Shown: positions 8,483-19,806 of the stretch, in pieces
Layout: each line of letters begins with the position of its first letter
Numbering within the stretch: position 1 is the first letter of the stretch
Assembly (NCBI GenBank): GCA_037179335.1
Contig: JAKZHN010000039.1
Coordinates: 1 to 64,000 of the forward strand
DNA length: 64,000 nt
Origin: Cyclaneusma minus
Lineage: Eukaryota; Ascomycota; Leotiomycetes; Marthamycetales; Marthamycetaceae
Reading direction: 5' to 3'
Made by a program: the position numbers and the translations under genes
The notes under the pieces: model-generated
What the model saw: the letters and a program-made list of their open reading frames with translations, nothing else
Told to the model about the DNA's origin: nothing
The model's database searches: none

Positions 8483-11073
8483 CTAGAACAGATCTCTCAT
8501 CTGCCTATATAGCTCATCATCCCCACCAAACAGATTCGTCCCCAACCCCTCACCAACACCATCATGCAAGCCGACAAAGCCCCCCGTCTGCGCCGTCCCC
8601 GAATTCGCACCTCCATTCCCCGCCATCACCAGCGCAGCTTCAAACAGATTCGTCATCTCAGTACTCATCTGAAAGCCATTCATCGGCGTCTCTCCCACTC
8701 CCATATTCGCCGTTCCATTTGCCTGTGTTGCACTCGTATCATTTCCAAAGCCACCCAGGCCGGAAATCTCATGGCCAGCCAGACCAGCCATCGCCAGAGC
8801 TGCACTACTGTGCGGATCTTCGTCTCCAAGCTGCTGCTGCTGCTGCTGTTGCTGCTGACCCACGCCCAAATTTCTTTCGTCTGGTGGATTGGAGCTTAGC
8901 AAGCCAACGCGCGGTCCGATCTCTTTTAGACCTCTGATGGTCTTCCATAATCGCTTGCTGACAAAGCTATCAGACGAGAAGCCTTTGACTAGATCGAGAG
9001 CCATAAAGAATTCCTCCCTGCAGACTTTGCTAAACATCTGTGGTGCGTGACAGCTCGCCAGAAAGAGCACAGCAAGGGCCGAAAGTAGAAAGTAGTTGAA
9101 GCAGACCTGCCCCTTCTGATATATATCGGTGGTTCGGTTTAGATGTGTCAGGGCGCGGATTGTGTCTTTTGCTAGCTCGACCACTGTGTGGCTGAAGCGT
9201 ATATTCTCGGCTATGGAGGTTTGAGAGTGGAGACATGGGCGGTATATGTAGATGCGCATCTGGTTTTGCCGGAGATAGAGTAGGATTTGCAGACGATGCA
9301 TGGCTCGCGAGGCAGGGGCGGGTGAGCCGGCTGGGGGAAGCTGGAGGGAGGGCGGGATTCTGGCTTGCCATTGGAGGATTTGATAGTCCAGGTAGCCGAT
9401 GTCTTCTGATTTGAGGGGTTCTCCACCAAAGGCGGCTACTGAACGCCAGACTTTGGAACCAACTCGTGAGTAGCCGATCATGACGTTGAGGTAGGGGATA
9501 GGGAGATCAGCCTGGAGAGACGAGTCAGTTAATTCATTCAGCTAAGCAGCATATACGAGTATTGGCAGGAACATACGGGTTCGGGTAGGGCTGGATCTAT
9601 GTCGGCGTCTTGTAGAGCAAATGGCATGCCGGTTCCAAAACTCCAACGGCGATCTAGCACGTAGACTGACCAAAAGACCTTGATGGCATGGGCTCGCTCT
9701 TCCTCGTCGGGAATGGTGTTGAGCAGCGAGTCTTTTCTGTGTATGCCAATTTCCGTGCACATTCGAGCAACTTGGCCTATGAGGCGCCATGCTAGCCCTT
9801 CACGGTCACAATGAAAGTGATACATTGCCTAGACGAGAGTTAGTAAAGCATGCCGGTATATGAGTGGCTTGCCTTCCCTAAATAGGGGTGCCCAATGTTT
9901 GAAGAACCCATTTGCTGTCCATAGACTCCTGACATGGCATAGTACTCGAAGGAGAATTTGACATACCACCGTCACTACCAAAGGTAGATTCTTGAGCTCC
10001 ACGGAGTCGGCATGTAGGATGGCATCGACATGTTCCCGCACACTCTCAAAAAGCTGCACGCCAAGTTCACTCTGTCCGTTGCCCTCGACAACAAGAGAAC
10101 ACGCACATATCATTTTCACCAACAAAGACCTACCGTCTCGAAGCCTGCTGGTCTCTCCTGGTCTGACCTTCGATGCACTTCCAGCGAGACCATTCCTCGA
10201 GGCAGCGTCTATCCAGTTGTAAAGGTTATTTGTATGAATAATGATCTTGTCGATATCGACAACCGGATGCATGATGCCCATTTCCTCTTCGTATATCCGG
10301 CACAAGCGTATAACCTCGTCCTTGTTAAGATTCCATATCGGGTCTCGCGAAGGATGGGCATGCGGATGCGCTGTAGCGACAGAGAGCCTCGGTGAAGGCG
10401 AGGTCATCGGTGTAGTTCCATTGGTATTGGTTCCCTCCTCCGCGACATCGCCCAGGCCGGGATAGCCCATATTCTGGAGCGTCGAACTGGCAACATCGAG
10501 ACTGTAGCCCGTACTTGTAGGACCCTGGAAGCGCTGTTGCTTGGAGGATGGTCGGTAGGTGGCAGAAGTAGCTGGAGAATCGGCAGACACGGTCTCATCG
10601 CGAAGGAAGCTCATCGAGTCGGTCTTGTGTCTCAGAGCATTCATGCTGGCGTACAGATTGTCGACCTGTTCCTGCAGACTCGAGATCTGGTTGTTCATCC
10701 GCTTGAAGTCGTCGGAGTCCTTGAAGCCATTGGAGCAGCAGTTCGGGGCATACTGGCACTCCAGCTTCAGGTTCCCGCAGCGCTGGCATGGCGTGTTGCC
10801 GTTGCACTTGATCTTGCGCCTCTTGCACTCGTTGCAGGCAATGGAGATATAGCGGTTGCGTTTCGCGCGGGTATGGGTAGGCTGAGAGGCGTTTTGTGGC
10901 TGGCCATGGTCGTCGTCGCTCTTGCGCTTGTTGGAATCTGGGGCGGGACTCTCGGCAGAAGATTCGTGTCGAGGAGCATTCGAGGTCATGTCGAGAGGTG
11001 TTCCTTGGGCCAGACCAATGGGAGAATCAACCAGATTCGTCAGATCCGACAATTGGTCTTCGAGAATATTCAT
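8483..11073 (-). CDS. Zn2Cys6 transcription factor with fungal-specific domain (3 exons)
   Basis: Exons 11073-9967, 9828-9577 and 9511-8483 join in frame to give 795 aa. Introns are 138 nt (GTATGT..CTAG, with an ACTAAC branch site) and 65 nt (GTATGT..CCAG). The Zn2Cys6 cluster is at residues 80-106 with Cys 80, 83, 90, 96, 99 and 106 in the canonical spacing, between a basic stretch (RAKRNRYISIACNECKRRK) and a short coiled-coil linker (about 118-150) that should drive dimerisation. The middle homology region of the fungal-specific factor family follows (about 300-560; note the splice-spanning AMYHFHCDREGLAWR). A polyglutamine run near residue 680 precedes a Gly/Asn-rich tail. It should be a nuclear DNA-binding regulator; its targets cannot be told. 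The frame stays open upstream, with another ATG at 11160, so the N-terminus could be 29 or more residues longer. I chose 11073 for its better start context. Confidence 0.9.
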
Positions 11074-13060
11074 CGTCACATAGGCGGTAAGGTTCTCAGT
11101 ATGACTTAGATTTGGGGTAGTCGGTGGTTGACGGCGTCCATTATTTCCAGCTTCGAGCATTGAGGAAGACGCTTCGACCACATCCGACACAATTGCGGGG
11201 AAGCAGCTCGTGCCGACAGGACGTCTCCATACTAGAAGCCCCGCGCCATGGCCAACAACTCCAAGCTTCTCCAATCAAGAGCTTCAGGATAGCAATCCCA
11301 GACACGATGAAATGACTCCACCAGAGCTTCTTTTGACTTTGTGAATCCCTGAGCTCTCAATTGTTACATTGCCTGCATCTGATCGATAGTCATGTCCTGC
11401 ACATTAAGCTTCCGGGATTGCCATACTGTGGAGACAAGTCACGAAAGTCCCGATCCAAGCGGCGGCAATTAACTACCTATCTTACAACCATATCATATTT
11501 GTACGTCTAGTCAATTTGTGTGAATGATGTTCGTAACATCCATTCTTTACTGCAAGCTGCAAGTGCCGCACTTGACGTTCCATTATTGACCGACCATTTT
11601 GAAAAAAGAAAAGAGAGCATGAGCCCAATTCCTGTGAACAAGTCTTCACACAACAACATCTCATAGTCACTAAGCCAAAATATCAGCTGCCAGAGTCCCA
11701 ATAGTTATAGACCAAAGTTTTGCTGACCAAGTCTCGTCCTGATTCACATCAGCCAGACGTCTCGTTTCCCCTATCTTTTATACAATAATACTGAATGTCT
11801 TGTTCAATCTCCTTACAACGATCAATAGACAAACCAGGAAACACTTGCATGAGAACATGCAATGAGGGCACGCATATTCCATTCGGGGATGAACAGCTTG
11901 AATCCCCGGTCGCCTCATGAGTCAAAGAAGACGCTGTCGTCCTTTGTCTGCTTCCCTGATATGGTCTCTTACAACATCATTCTCTGGGCTCTCTTTCTCT
12001 CTCTCGGTTTTGATACTTATCTTCTCCCGCTTTTTGAATAGTTCAACACAGGACTTTCGGAATTTCCGCTGTCTCCTATAGTGGACCCCTTGGTGCTTTC
12101 AAAGATATCGTCAGTGCTGGCATTCACAAGACGGCACGACGATGGGTATTCTGAGAACTATGATGGCGGATATGACAGTGACTGCGAAGAGCTCTGCGGA
12201 TCAACCAAGTCTCCACTTAGATCTGCCAGGCCCCAGTTTTGCAGTAGATGGCCATGCAGCCCCTACTGCCGGGTATGAGCTGGGTCTGAGGCTCACACGC
12301 ATAGGGAGGACCCATACATAAAGGTCCTTGAGCTACCGGCTCCCCTCCTCTTCATCGTGGAATGAAGCAACAGACTTCACTACCTTGTTTGTCCGGTGTA
12401 TCTGCTTGTACGCTCCCTCTTCTCATCCGACTGAAACCAACACCCAGACTTCCCATATTTCTGCCGTCGCCATACGTAAGTATACTTGCTTGGGACTTTG
12501 CAAGGATCAAAAATATCAACAGCATAAACAAATTCCGTGCCATACAGCTCTCACCTCTCCTCTCACCATCATTCTCATATCTCAAAGTTTTCTCGCAGCC
12601 TCGCCTGGCAGCGTAAACAAGCCTTGCCCTGCCGCCGTGGAACAATTTTGCTTCCGGAATGGCCTCAACGGCGTCAGGCCGCCGGCGCCAACGTAAACAA
12701 GCGAAGATAGAGCAAAGCTCGCCTCTCACTAGTCGAGACGCTAAGAGGCGAGGCGAGATCGAGGCGAGATCCCGCTCCGCAGTGTTGCTTAAGAAGGCTC
12801 CGGACATCTTGCTCTCTCTTCTTCTCCTTCTTTTTTCTCCGCCCGCCCACACAAGTTCACATCCGGCCCCACCCCCAGAGTCACTCGTTACACTCCGCAC
12901 CTTTGTTGTTGTCTGCCTCCGGCATTCTGTTCTTGACAGTCTGCGCCCGGACAACACCTTCCCCAAAGTCACTCGTTACTCCGCACCGTTATTGGCTGCC
13001 CTCCAGCTTATTGTAGTAGTCTTCGCACAGCAACTTCACAGTCCGCATTGTTGCTGTGCC
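11074..13060. other. Divergent intergenic region
   Basis: About 2 kb between the Zn2Cys6 gene (-) and the C2H2 gene (+), which diverge. It holds only short open frames. A 206-aa minus-strand frame (12352-12972) has no recognisable motif and a composition like its surroundings. The right end has CT-rich tracts typical of fungal promoters. I see no gene. Confidence 0.6.
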
Positions 13061-13399
13061 CTTCCGGTATCTCTTTGGGAGCCTGCGCCCGAATCCTCAC
13101 CTTCACTGTTCCCTTCCAGCTTCTCTTTGAGAGCTTGCGCCCGACCTAATCAACATCCGCGCTGTGGTGTTTGTCTTTAGACCATTCACGCGCGTCCAGT
13201 CTCTGGTAAGTGATTCACCTCGCCCGTCAGTCCCGGACTTCTCTGACCAGCTCTCCAGCTTGCCTCTCTTTGGGAGTCTGCGCCCGACCTGATCAACATC
13301 CGCACTGTCGTAGTTGTCTTCTGCACAGCTCACGCGCGTCCAGTCTCTCCGTAAGTAACTCACATTGCCGGTCAGTCCGAGACTTCTCTGACCAGTCCT
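13061..13399. repeat. Tandem ~140-bp duplication in the leader of the C2H2 gene
   Basis: Unit A (about 13116-13253) and unit B (about 13254-13399) are clearly homologous, with shared blocks such as CTGCGCCCGACCTGATCAAC, ACGCGCGTCCAGTCTCT and GACTTCTCTGACCAG. A shorter, more diverged partial copy precedes them (13061-13115). Each full unit carries a GTAAGT (13206 and 13351) followed about 45 nt later by CTGACCAG. The array ends 30 bp before the start codon at 13430, so it probably lies in the 5' untranslated leader. Confidence 0.85.
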
Positions 13400-13429
13400 C
13401 CAGCTTTACAGTGAACGCGCTCCGCAAAC

Positions 13430-15616
13430 ATGTCTAGCAACTTTCCGAATGGCCGGCCAACTTCTGGTCTTGCAAGGCCGAGCATTGCCACCCCCATGTC
13501 CCATGGCCGTCCAACTCCTAGTGTCGCAAGTTCCGGCCGAAATGCTCCCAGACATGTAGCTCTTGGCGATGCCTCTGGCCCCTCAACTCCTAGCCGCACA
13601 GCTCCGGGACCAGCCTCCAGCCCAGCCAGCCTAAATGGTGCTGAACCCCGGATCCGGCGCCATCCAAGCTCGGTGATAGACATGTCGCAAGTCAAGGCCA
13701 TCTGCGAGCGCCACAAGAATCTGCTCCCAGACTACAACGAGTATAGTACTTGGCTTCTCAAGCAGCGTTCCACGTTGTCTGAGGCCATAAGGTATTTTGA
13801 CTCGGAACTAGGTGTTGATCGTCCTGTACCTGCCCACAGTGAGAAAGCTGCCCGTCGTGAGACACCCATCTTCCGTCATCCAGACCAGCCTTCCGATGAC
13901 GAGAACGACAGTGATTCAGACAAGCTGCTGTGCCGTAAGGTCAAGAAGAAGCCTGGTTCGTCGAATCTGCGTGCAGCAAAGCCGGGCACTGTGCAGAACC
14001 CTGTCAGCATCTCCTCCTCGCCGGTCTCCTCACCAGTCTCCTCCCCGCCGGTCTTGGACTCGGACAACGCGGACTCGGACACCATAGTGGTCAGGCCTGA
14101 GTCCATGGAGGTAGATGAAGAGCATACCCGTGTTGCCCGTCGACAGAACCCAGTGCGTAGCAACCGGGCGAAAGCTCCCCAGCCCAAAGCTCGCCGGTTC
14201 AATGAAAGACTGGACAGTCTGCGCAGTCGGGATTCAGCAGTCTCGCTGAATTCGTCCTCCTCAAGGCGTCGGCTGACTGATGTTTCGAGTTCCAATGCCC
14301 CAAGTCGTGGACAGTCGGTTTTGTGTCCCAACTCAGCATCCGCTCCCAAGAAGTCCAGCGGCAATCTGAAGACCAGTGTTGACAAGCCTGGAGCCAAGCC
14401 TTGGACTCAGACCAGACAAGACAAGGCTGACGCCAAAGCGTTTCTTCCCCAGGCCAAACCGCCGTCTGCGTTCGTGAAGGAGCGTGGTGAAGCCGCAAGA
14501 ACTGCACAAGAATCGAAGCGTAATCTGGACAAAGTGGACGGAGAATTGTCAAACGAAGATTCAGACGTTCTGATGGAAGATCGTGCCCAGACTCCACCCA
14601 GACGGACTGCATCTGGTAAACACCAGCTGTCACCTGGCCAGAGCTCGGGTGATAGTGTCAGTGAGGTGAAACCTCGTAGGAAGAAAAAAGCGAAAGGCGG
14701 TACTGCCGTGGCCTCGACGGCACAGATGGCAAAAGAAGTGGAAGCGTCCAACCCCCGACCGGATGCTCGAGCTCCAGCACGACCAGTCGCTAGAAGTGGT
14801 CAACAAGCTTTGTCCCCGGAGCCACCTCGCAGCAAAACTCGACTCTCGAAGCCAACGCAAGCTCCTCCTCCGAAGCCAACACCTCGTCCTCCTCCCGCCA
14901 CATTCGTCACACAGACCGAATCCCTTCCAGCGTTGCCAAAGTCTCGTGAATACCCCAAAGCCTTACCACAATCTTTGTCTCTTCCCAATTCTCTGACAAA
15001 CGCTGCCACCATGTCTCGACCAGTGGCTCCCGAACACCACGACTGCCGGATTCAAGGCTGCGACTCATACTTCGACGACATCGACGTACTGAGAGGCCAC
15101 GTCGAGTCCGTCCACGAAGTGTATGATGCACCGTGGTGTCAGCGCCAGCCTCGAGCCACCCCTACTCCTACTCCCGTCCTAACGAAGTCGCAACTTCACA
15201 AGAGCGCGGATGCGGAGTCAGCCAAACTTCCGAAGGCTGTCAGTTCCAAACCCGCCAGTCCCAAGCAATCCGAGAAGGATCGTAAGATGGAGGAGTCACG
15301 CGAGCTTCTGCAAAGGCTCAATGCCGCCCCTGCCTATCGCTCTTTGCGAGCCGAGCAGCAGCAACGTGCCCGCTCTGGCTCCAAGGCCCCCGAGAAGAGC
15401 GTCGAGCACAGAACCTTGGGCCCCAAAGGTGTACAGAAGCGAACCGTCCCAGATGCCGAGAAGAGAGCGCTCCCAAATGACGAGCAGACCGCTGCCCAGA
15501 ACGCACGCCGCATGTCGGTTGCCCAGAACCGCGAGGCAAGTGTGCTCAACGAGGCCGAGAAGAAACCGGTGCCAGACCGCCCTGGGAGCTTCAACCTTAG
15601 CAAATACGGTTGGTAG
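13430..15616 (+). CDS. Basic disordered protein with a single C2H2 zinc finger
   Basis: One open frame of 728 aa from an ATG in AAACATG context. Most of the protein is low-complexity and rich in Ser, Pro, Ala, Lys and Arg, with many basic patches (RRKKKAKGG near residue 420) that could serve as nuclear localisation signals. Residues about 84-125 form the one ordered-looking N-terminal segment (VKAICERHKNLLPDYNEYST). A single C2H2-type finger lies at about residues 539-560 (CRIQGCDSYFDDIDVLRGHV, then ESVH), with spacing C-X4-C-X12-H-X4-H. The C-terminal 120 residues are charged and predicted helical. A lone finger is seldom enough for specific DNA binding, so it may act in protein contacts. 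I do not recognise an orthologue. Leader repeats upstream and tandem repeats downstream flank the gene. Confidence 0.85.
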   Translation: MSSNFPNGRPTSGLARPSIATPMSHGRPTPSVASSGRNAPRHVALGDASGPSTPSRTAPGPASSPASLNGAEPRIRRHPSSVIDMSQVKAICERHKNLLPDYNEYSTWLLKQRSTLSEAIRYFDSELGVDRPVPAHSEKAARRETPIFRHPDQPSDDENDSDSDKLLCRKVKKKPGSSNLRAAKPGTVQNPVSISSSPVSSPVSSPPVLDSDNADSDTIVVRPESMEVDEEHTRVARRQNPVRSNRAKAPQPKARRFNERLDSLRSRDSAVSLNSSSSRRRLTDVSSSNAPSRGQSVLCPNSASAPKKSSGNLKTSVDKPGAKPWTQTRQDKADAKAFLPQAKPPSAFVKERGEAARTAQESKRNLDKVDGELSNEDSDVLMEDRAQTPPRRTASGKHQLSPGQSSGDSVSEVKPRRKKKAKGGTAVASTAQMAKEVEASNPRPDARAPARPVARSGQQALSPEPPRSKTRLSKPTQAPPPKPTPRPPPATFVTQTESLPALPKSREYPKALPQSLSLPNSLTNAATMSRPVAPEHHDCRIQGCDSYFDDIDVLRGHVESVHEVYDAPWCQRQPRATPTPTPVLTKSQLHKSADAESAKLPKAVSSKPASPKQSEKDRKMEESRELLQRLNAAPAYRSLRAEQQQRARSGSKAPEKSVEHRTLGPKGVQKRTVPDAEKRALPNDEQTAAQNARRMSVAQNREASVLNEAEKKPVPDRPGSFNLSKYGW

Positions 15617-15794
15617 CTGGCCAGTACCTCCACATATACATCCAGGATCTCGCACATGCAGAGGCACGCATCCCAGTCCATTCGACTTCGAGAGCTTGCA
15701 CCTAAAGCTCGAGCATGGCGAGCACTACTGCGATAAACACGCCTCCTACTACAACACAAAACCACTCCACTCTTTCGACTTGTTCCAACACCCG

Positions 15795-16110
15795 CGACTG
15801 TTCCGATATACCCTACTTGTTCTGTTCGATGATACCCTTTCTACGCGCTTCCTTCCTTGCAGCATACGACTTGTACGACCACCAAACGACATCACGGCGC
15901 ACTTCTTCTGAACTTCGTTCGATGATACCCTCTGCTGCACCACGACGCGCTTGCTTCATCTTGATACCCTCTTGTACTGTACGACGTACGATCATGCGCC
16001 ATCACGACGCACTTCTCTCCACTCTTCTTGCGATGATACCCTTGTACTGTACGAACTTACGATGCCACGCCATCACGACGCGCTTCCTTCTCTTCGTTCG
16101 ATGATACCCA
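15795..16110. repeat. Degenerate tandem repeats downstream of the C2H2 gene
   Basis: Four to five imperfect units share the phrases CGATGATACCC, TTGTACTGTACGA and CCATCACGACGCGCTTC, spaced about 40-95 bp apart (near 15828, 15921, 15961, 16032 and 16100). They begin about 180 bp after the stop codon and may lie in the 3' untranslated region. No frame stays open convincingly. Confidence 0.7.
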
Positions 16111-17025
16111 TCTCCTTTCTTCCTTCCGCGCCGCTGCGAAACGATGAACGAAGTGACTCGGTCCTCGAAGCAATTCACGACACTTGTACACACGAAATCT
16201 TCGCGGCAGCTGCTCTTCCCAGCGCTGCTGCGCCAACCACACACCTCGATCCCCGGTCCTCAAAGAAGTGAAACACGGCACCAGTTTGTCCCAAAACAAA
16301 CCTGGCGTACGGCGATGGCGCTTCTTCCGCTCTCTCTTCTTTCTTTGGCTGCACACATACATATACCACTCAGTCTACGTTCGTGCTTGCCTTACATGCC
16401 TTCCCTCATCTCGAGAGAAGGCCCATCGAATGAGTGAGCTTGACTCTTGAGTCTTGAGTACCGAGGATCTGTCCGTGGATCATGGATGAAATGTGGATGG
16501 AATCATGGAAAACTAGGAACACAAAAACCCCCCAAAAAACACACACAAAAACACAAAATACAAAACACAAAAAAACTAGAAAATACAAAATACAAAAAAA
16601 GGCTCCGGCCAAAAAACTTGGTGGCTCTTTGAGCCCTTCTTTCTGCCTTGATACGTGAACTGTGAAGTGATTAGTGCTTGGCTACCTTAATGTCAATGTT
16701 GTGGAGAGTAGAAGGTCAGAGTACATGGGATGGATTCGATTACTTGGAAGATCCCAAGATCCTGTCGTCCGATGCCAGAGCCTTGAAATGCGGTCTGTGA
16801 TGATTGTGACGTGAGAGCAGAGGTCCGTATGTACGCCCCGTCACTTGAAGCCTCTCAGTACAGTCCAACTCCACGAGGCATGAGCATACGAGATCTGCCC
16901 AACTTTCACGCAGCACTGCTGCGCCGTCTCAATTCAACAAAATTCCATTTTCTTTCCAAAAACCCAGCTATATACATCTTCCTCCCTTATCCCTCTTCCC
17001 CCTCCTCTCTGCTGAGAGCCTGCTC
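16111..17025. other. Intergenic region, convergent genes
   Basis: About 0.9 kb between two converging genes. It includes an A/C-rich low-complexity tract (about 16501-16605, variants of ACACAAAAAC and AAATACAAAA). No gene is supported. Confidence 0.6.
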
Positions 17026-19066
17026 CTATCCTCCCCCCCCCCGCGCCCCATCCGACACCTCCCCCCACCCCTTCGCCTCATACTCCCCAAAACAAGCAAA
17101 ATCATACCTCGCCAGCTCCGTCATCCCCTTCTGCACCTTCAAGAACGTATCCAACTCACACCACCCATCCAACCTCTCCGCGTCACACTCCGGAAAACTA
17201 AAGCCCAGCGGCAGCGTCCTCTGATTCAGCACAAAATGCACATACGTCGTCTCCTCTCCCTCCTCCTCATACGTCCTGTCTGCACAAAGCGGTTTCGGCG
17301 TTTTTATGACCTCGATATCCAACCTCGCTCCGAACGGCTCTAGATGAGACACTGTCAAATTGTGCGCTCCAGGGTATGTATCATTTGGCAGTAGCTGTGC
17401 AAATTGGCGAAAGCCGAAAGCTGTCAAAATGCTCATGATGTTGGTGTCGTGGGAGAAGTCGAAGTAAAGAGTCTGATTGAGGGGGAAGGTTGAAGTATTG
17501 TTGTCTAACGTTGTGTTGATTTGCGAACCGGAATAGCCGAGAGTGTGGTTTTCCAGACGCGCGATGATTTCTTGCTGGTAGCCAATGCCGACGGCGCGGC
17601 CGGTGGGGGATTGGAAGGCGTTGTTGCCGGCGAAGGCGAGGTCGAGGGCGTATTCGAAGGAGACCCATTCGGGGTAGGTGAAGAGGGAGCAGAAGACGGA
17701 GTAGCCATATGCTACCTGGTGAGGGGAAGTGTGTTAGCCAAGACCGCAGTGGGGAATGATTTCACATTGCATTTGAGGAGAAATTGTGAGTCTTACGGTT
17801 TCGTAAGGACAGAGGGTCTGAGCTGCATACACCAAGGATGGAGTCCAGGTAAAGCCCTCTGTCATGTCCTGGAATCTCTTCGTGGCGTTTTGTAGATAGG
17901 TGTTGATCCACACGTTGCTGGCATTAGTACCCCCAACACTAACAGGCGAGTTTGAATTGTTGCATCCATAGTAACCAGCCAGCGAGTTGTTGAACAGGTT
18001 CTGCTCAATAATAACTTCGAGAGTAACGTTATTCGTCCATTCAAGGCCGAAGAAGCCGGCCATAAAGTATTCTGCGCTTTTGAGCATGCGGTCCTGCGTC
18101 GTGGTTCGGGCTATGATCTTGCTGTTGGGATTGTATAGTCTTCCATAATCTGTGTTCGCTGTCAGTTTCACTTCATAGTTTTTTGCTCTCGTTCTGTGTT
18201 AAGGGTGAAAGGATGAGCTAGTCCTAGGTAGACACGTACTGTAGTAATGAAGAACCCCAGAGTCGAAGAGCTCGTTACGTCCCCTGGGTACTAGAATCTC
18301 GGCACCCAGGTTGTATGACCACGTATTGAGAAACTCCAATTCACCCGTAGTCTTGAACTTCCCTCCAGCCGTGGCATTTTTAATGGCAGCCCCGAAAGTC
18401 TGCACACTACTATTCGTAGTCGGATATCTCGATCCATGGCGAGAAAGCATCTAGTCTAGCATTTAGCACACTTCCACTCCATTAACATTTCAGAGCAAAA
18501 GCAGCAGCTACCTGAACCTGAGTAATATTCGCCCCCTTCGGCAACGGATATTCCGCCACCCCAAAGCCCGTCGGATTCTGAAAATACGGACTCAGATTCC
18601 CCATCAGATGGAAGATATTCTCGCTCGCATTCGTACTGCCCACAATAGGCTCTGAAGTTTCCAACGGGCCATTGGCGACAAATGTCGTGCCGGTGGCATA
18701 GAAAACGGGATTAGTCTGTGCCAGGAAAGGCGCTGTACCGGTGACAGTAGGACCAGCAAACACTTCCGGAGACGTCTGGAAGTAATCGGGAACGGTGGGA
18801 GTTGCGGAGGAATTGGGATCGGCTACTCGCTGGGGGATATTGGAAGCGGCTACTGCGCCGGCGAAGGCCAGCGCTATCCATTCTTTGCCAAACATTTTGA
18901 TGGCACAGTAGATGGCGAGGCAATTGAGCAGGAGAAGGACGGCGACCAGGGTCAGGTACAGAGCAGTTTTAGAAGCTGGTCTGCTGGGTTGCCGTTGGGC
19001 CTTAGCAGCGGCGTCGCGATTCTGCGTGTTCAGCGGGAGGGCAGCATATTTATGTAGGCTTCCCAT
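17026..19066 (-). CDS. Histidine acid phosphatase, N-terminally membrane-anchored (4 exons)
   Basis: Exons 19066-18512, 18450-18240, 18149-17797 and 17715-17026 give 602 aa, with introns of 61, 90 and 80 nt. The histidine acid phosphatase signature RHGSRYP is at residues 189-195, directly after the first splice junction. It supplies the nucleophilic His and phosphate-binding Arg. The distal catalytic pair is FDFSHDTN (His about 462). The family hydrolyses phosphomonoesters, phytate among them. A single hydrophobic segment (about 34-56, ALYLTLVAVLLLLNCLAIY) follows a basic cytosolic tail, with no cleavable signal, so this looks like a type II membrane protein with a lumenal or extracellular enzyme domain. 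Many NXS/T sites fit that topology. The start is the first in-frame ATG (MGSLHKY); upstream frame is open but lacks an ATG. The last codons cross a 10-C run (17033-17042), so the exact C-terminus depends on that count. Confidence 0.92.
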
Positions 19067-19806
19067 GATGCTGGCTCCGAGGACAGATGCCGCAGGGCCC
19101 AGGGGAACAGGGCCGGCCTGGATGATGTCGCTGGAATTTGTGAGCGGAACGCCCGTTCGTCGTTGCACGGGACGACGTTGAACAAGGCTGGAGGTGGGAA
19201 GCTTGACGATCGAAGAGGAAAGGCGTGCCGATGAGGATCATTTGCGGGGGTCAAAGCTTGGCAACCGCGAATCGGCGCCGTACCTGGAAAGCTTATTTGG
19301 CTTTATATGACGCTGATTAATGCACACGTTGCGAGGGAAAGGCTTGTCATTTGCTTGTTTCATTCGGCGCATTTTGAGGCGCAATGATAATATCAAGCCT
19401 TTGCTGGCTCCTAGCCTCCGGTGATGGTGCGATGATGCCGTCACCACCTTCGTCTCGCTATTGTGAAAAAGAGAAAAGGGGAAGGGAAAAAAAGAGAGCG
19501 AGAGAGTCCGAGGGAGACTTGAGAAGGAGAGATGAAGGAAGACCGTAGGAATACCAATGAAGGAAAACGTGTCGCCAGGCAATAAAACGGTACAACGAAC
19601 GGTAGATAAGGGTAAAATGCCAACTCAAAACTCAAAACCCAAATTTGAGAATCCGTGTCAGATTTCAACACCCGACAACAAGTCTAACTACATATTTTGG
19701 TACTCAAATTATTAGCTCGAAAGAAACGCCACAGAAAACGCGCCATAGGTATCCAATGCACCCCCAACAAGAACGCCATCGACAAAGCCTCCTTACCCCT
19801 TTCAAA
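19067..19806. other. Intergenic region, tandem minus-strand genes
   Basis: About 740 bp holding the promoter of the phosphatase gene and the 3' end of the sensor-like gene. Positions about 19450-19600 are purine-rich on the plus strand (CT-rich on the minus strand), as in many fungal promoters. No gene is seen. Confidence 0.6.

Noticed and set aside
10537..11109. 190-aa plus-strand open frame opposite the first Zn2Cys6 gene
   Set aside because: Antisense of the zinc-cluster exon, with no motif of its own.
12352..12972. 206-aa minus-strand open frame
   Set aside because: Lies in the promoter side of the C2H2 gene, Arg/Gly-rich without motif, and opposed by CT-rich promoter-like tracts.
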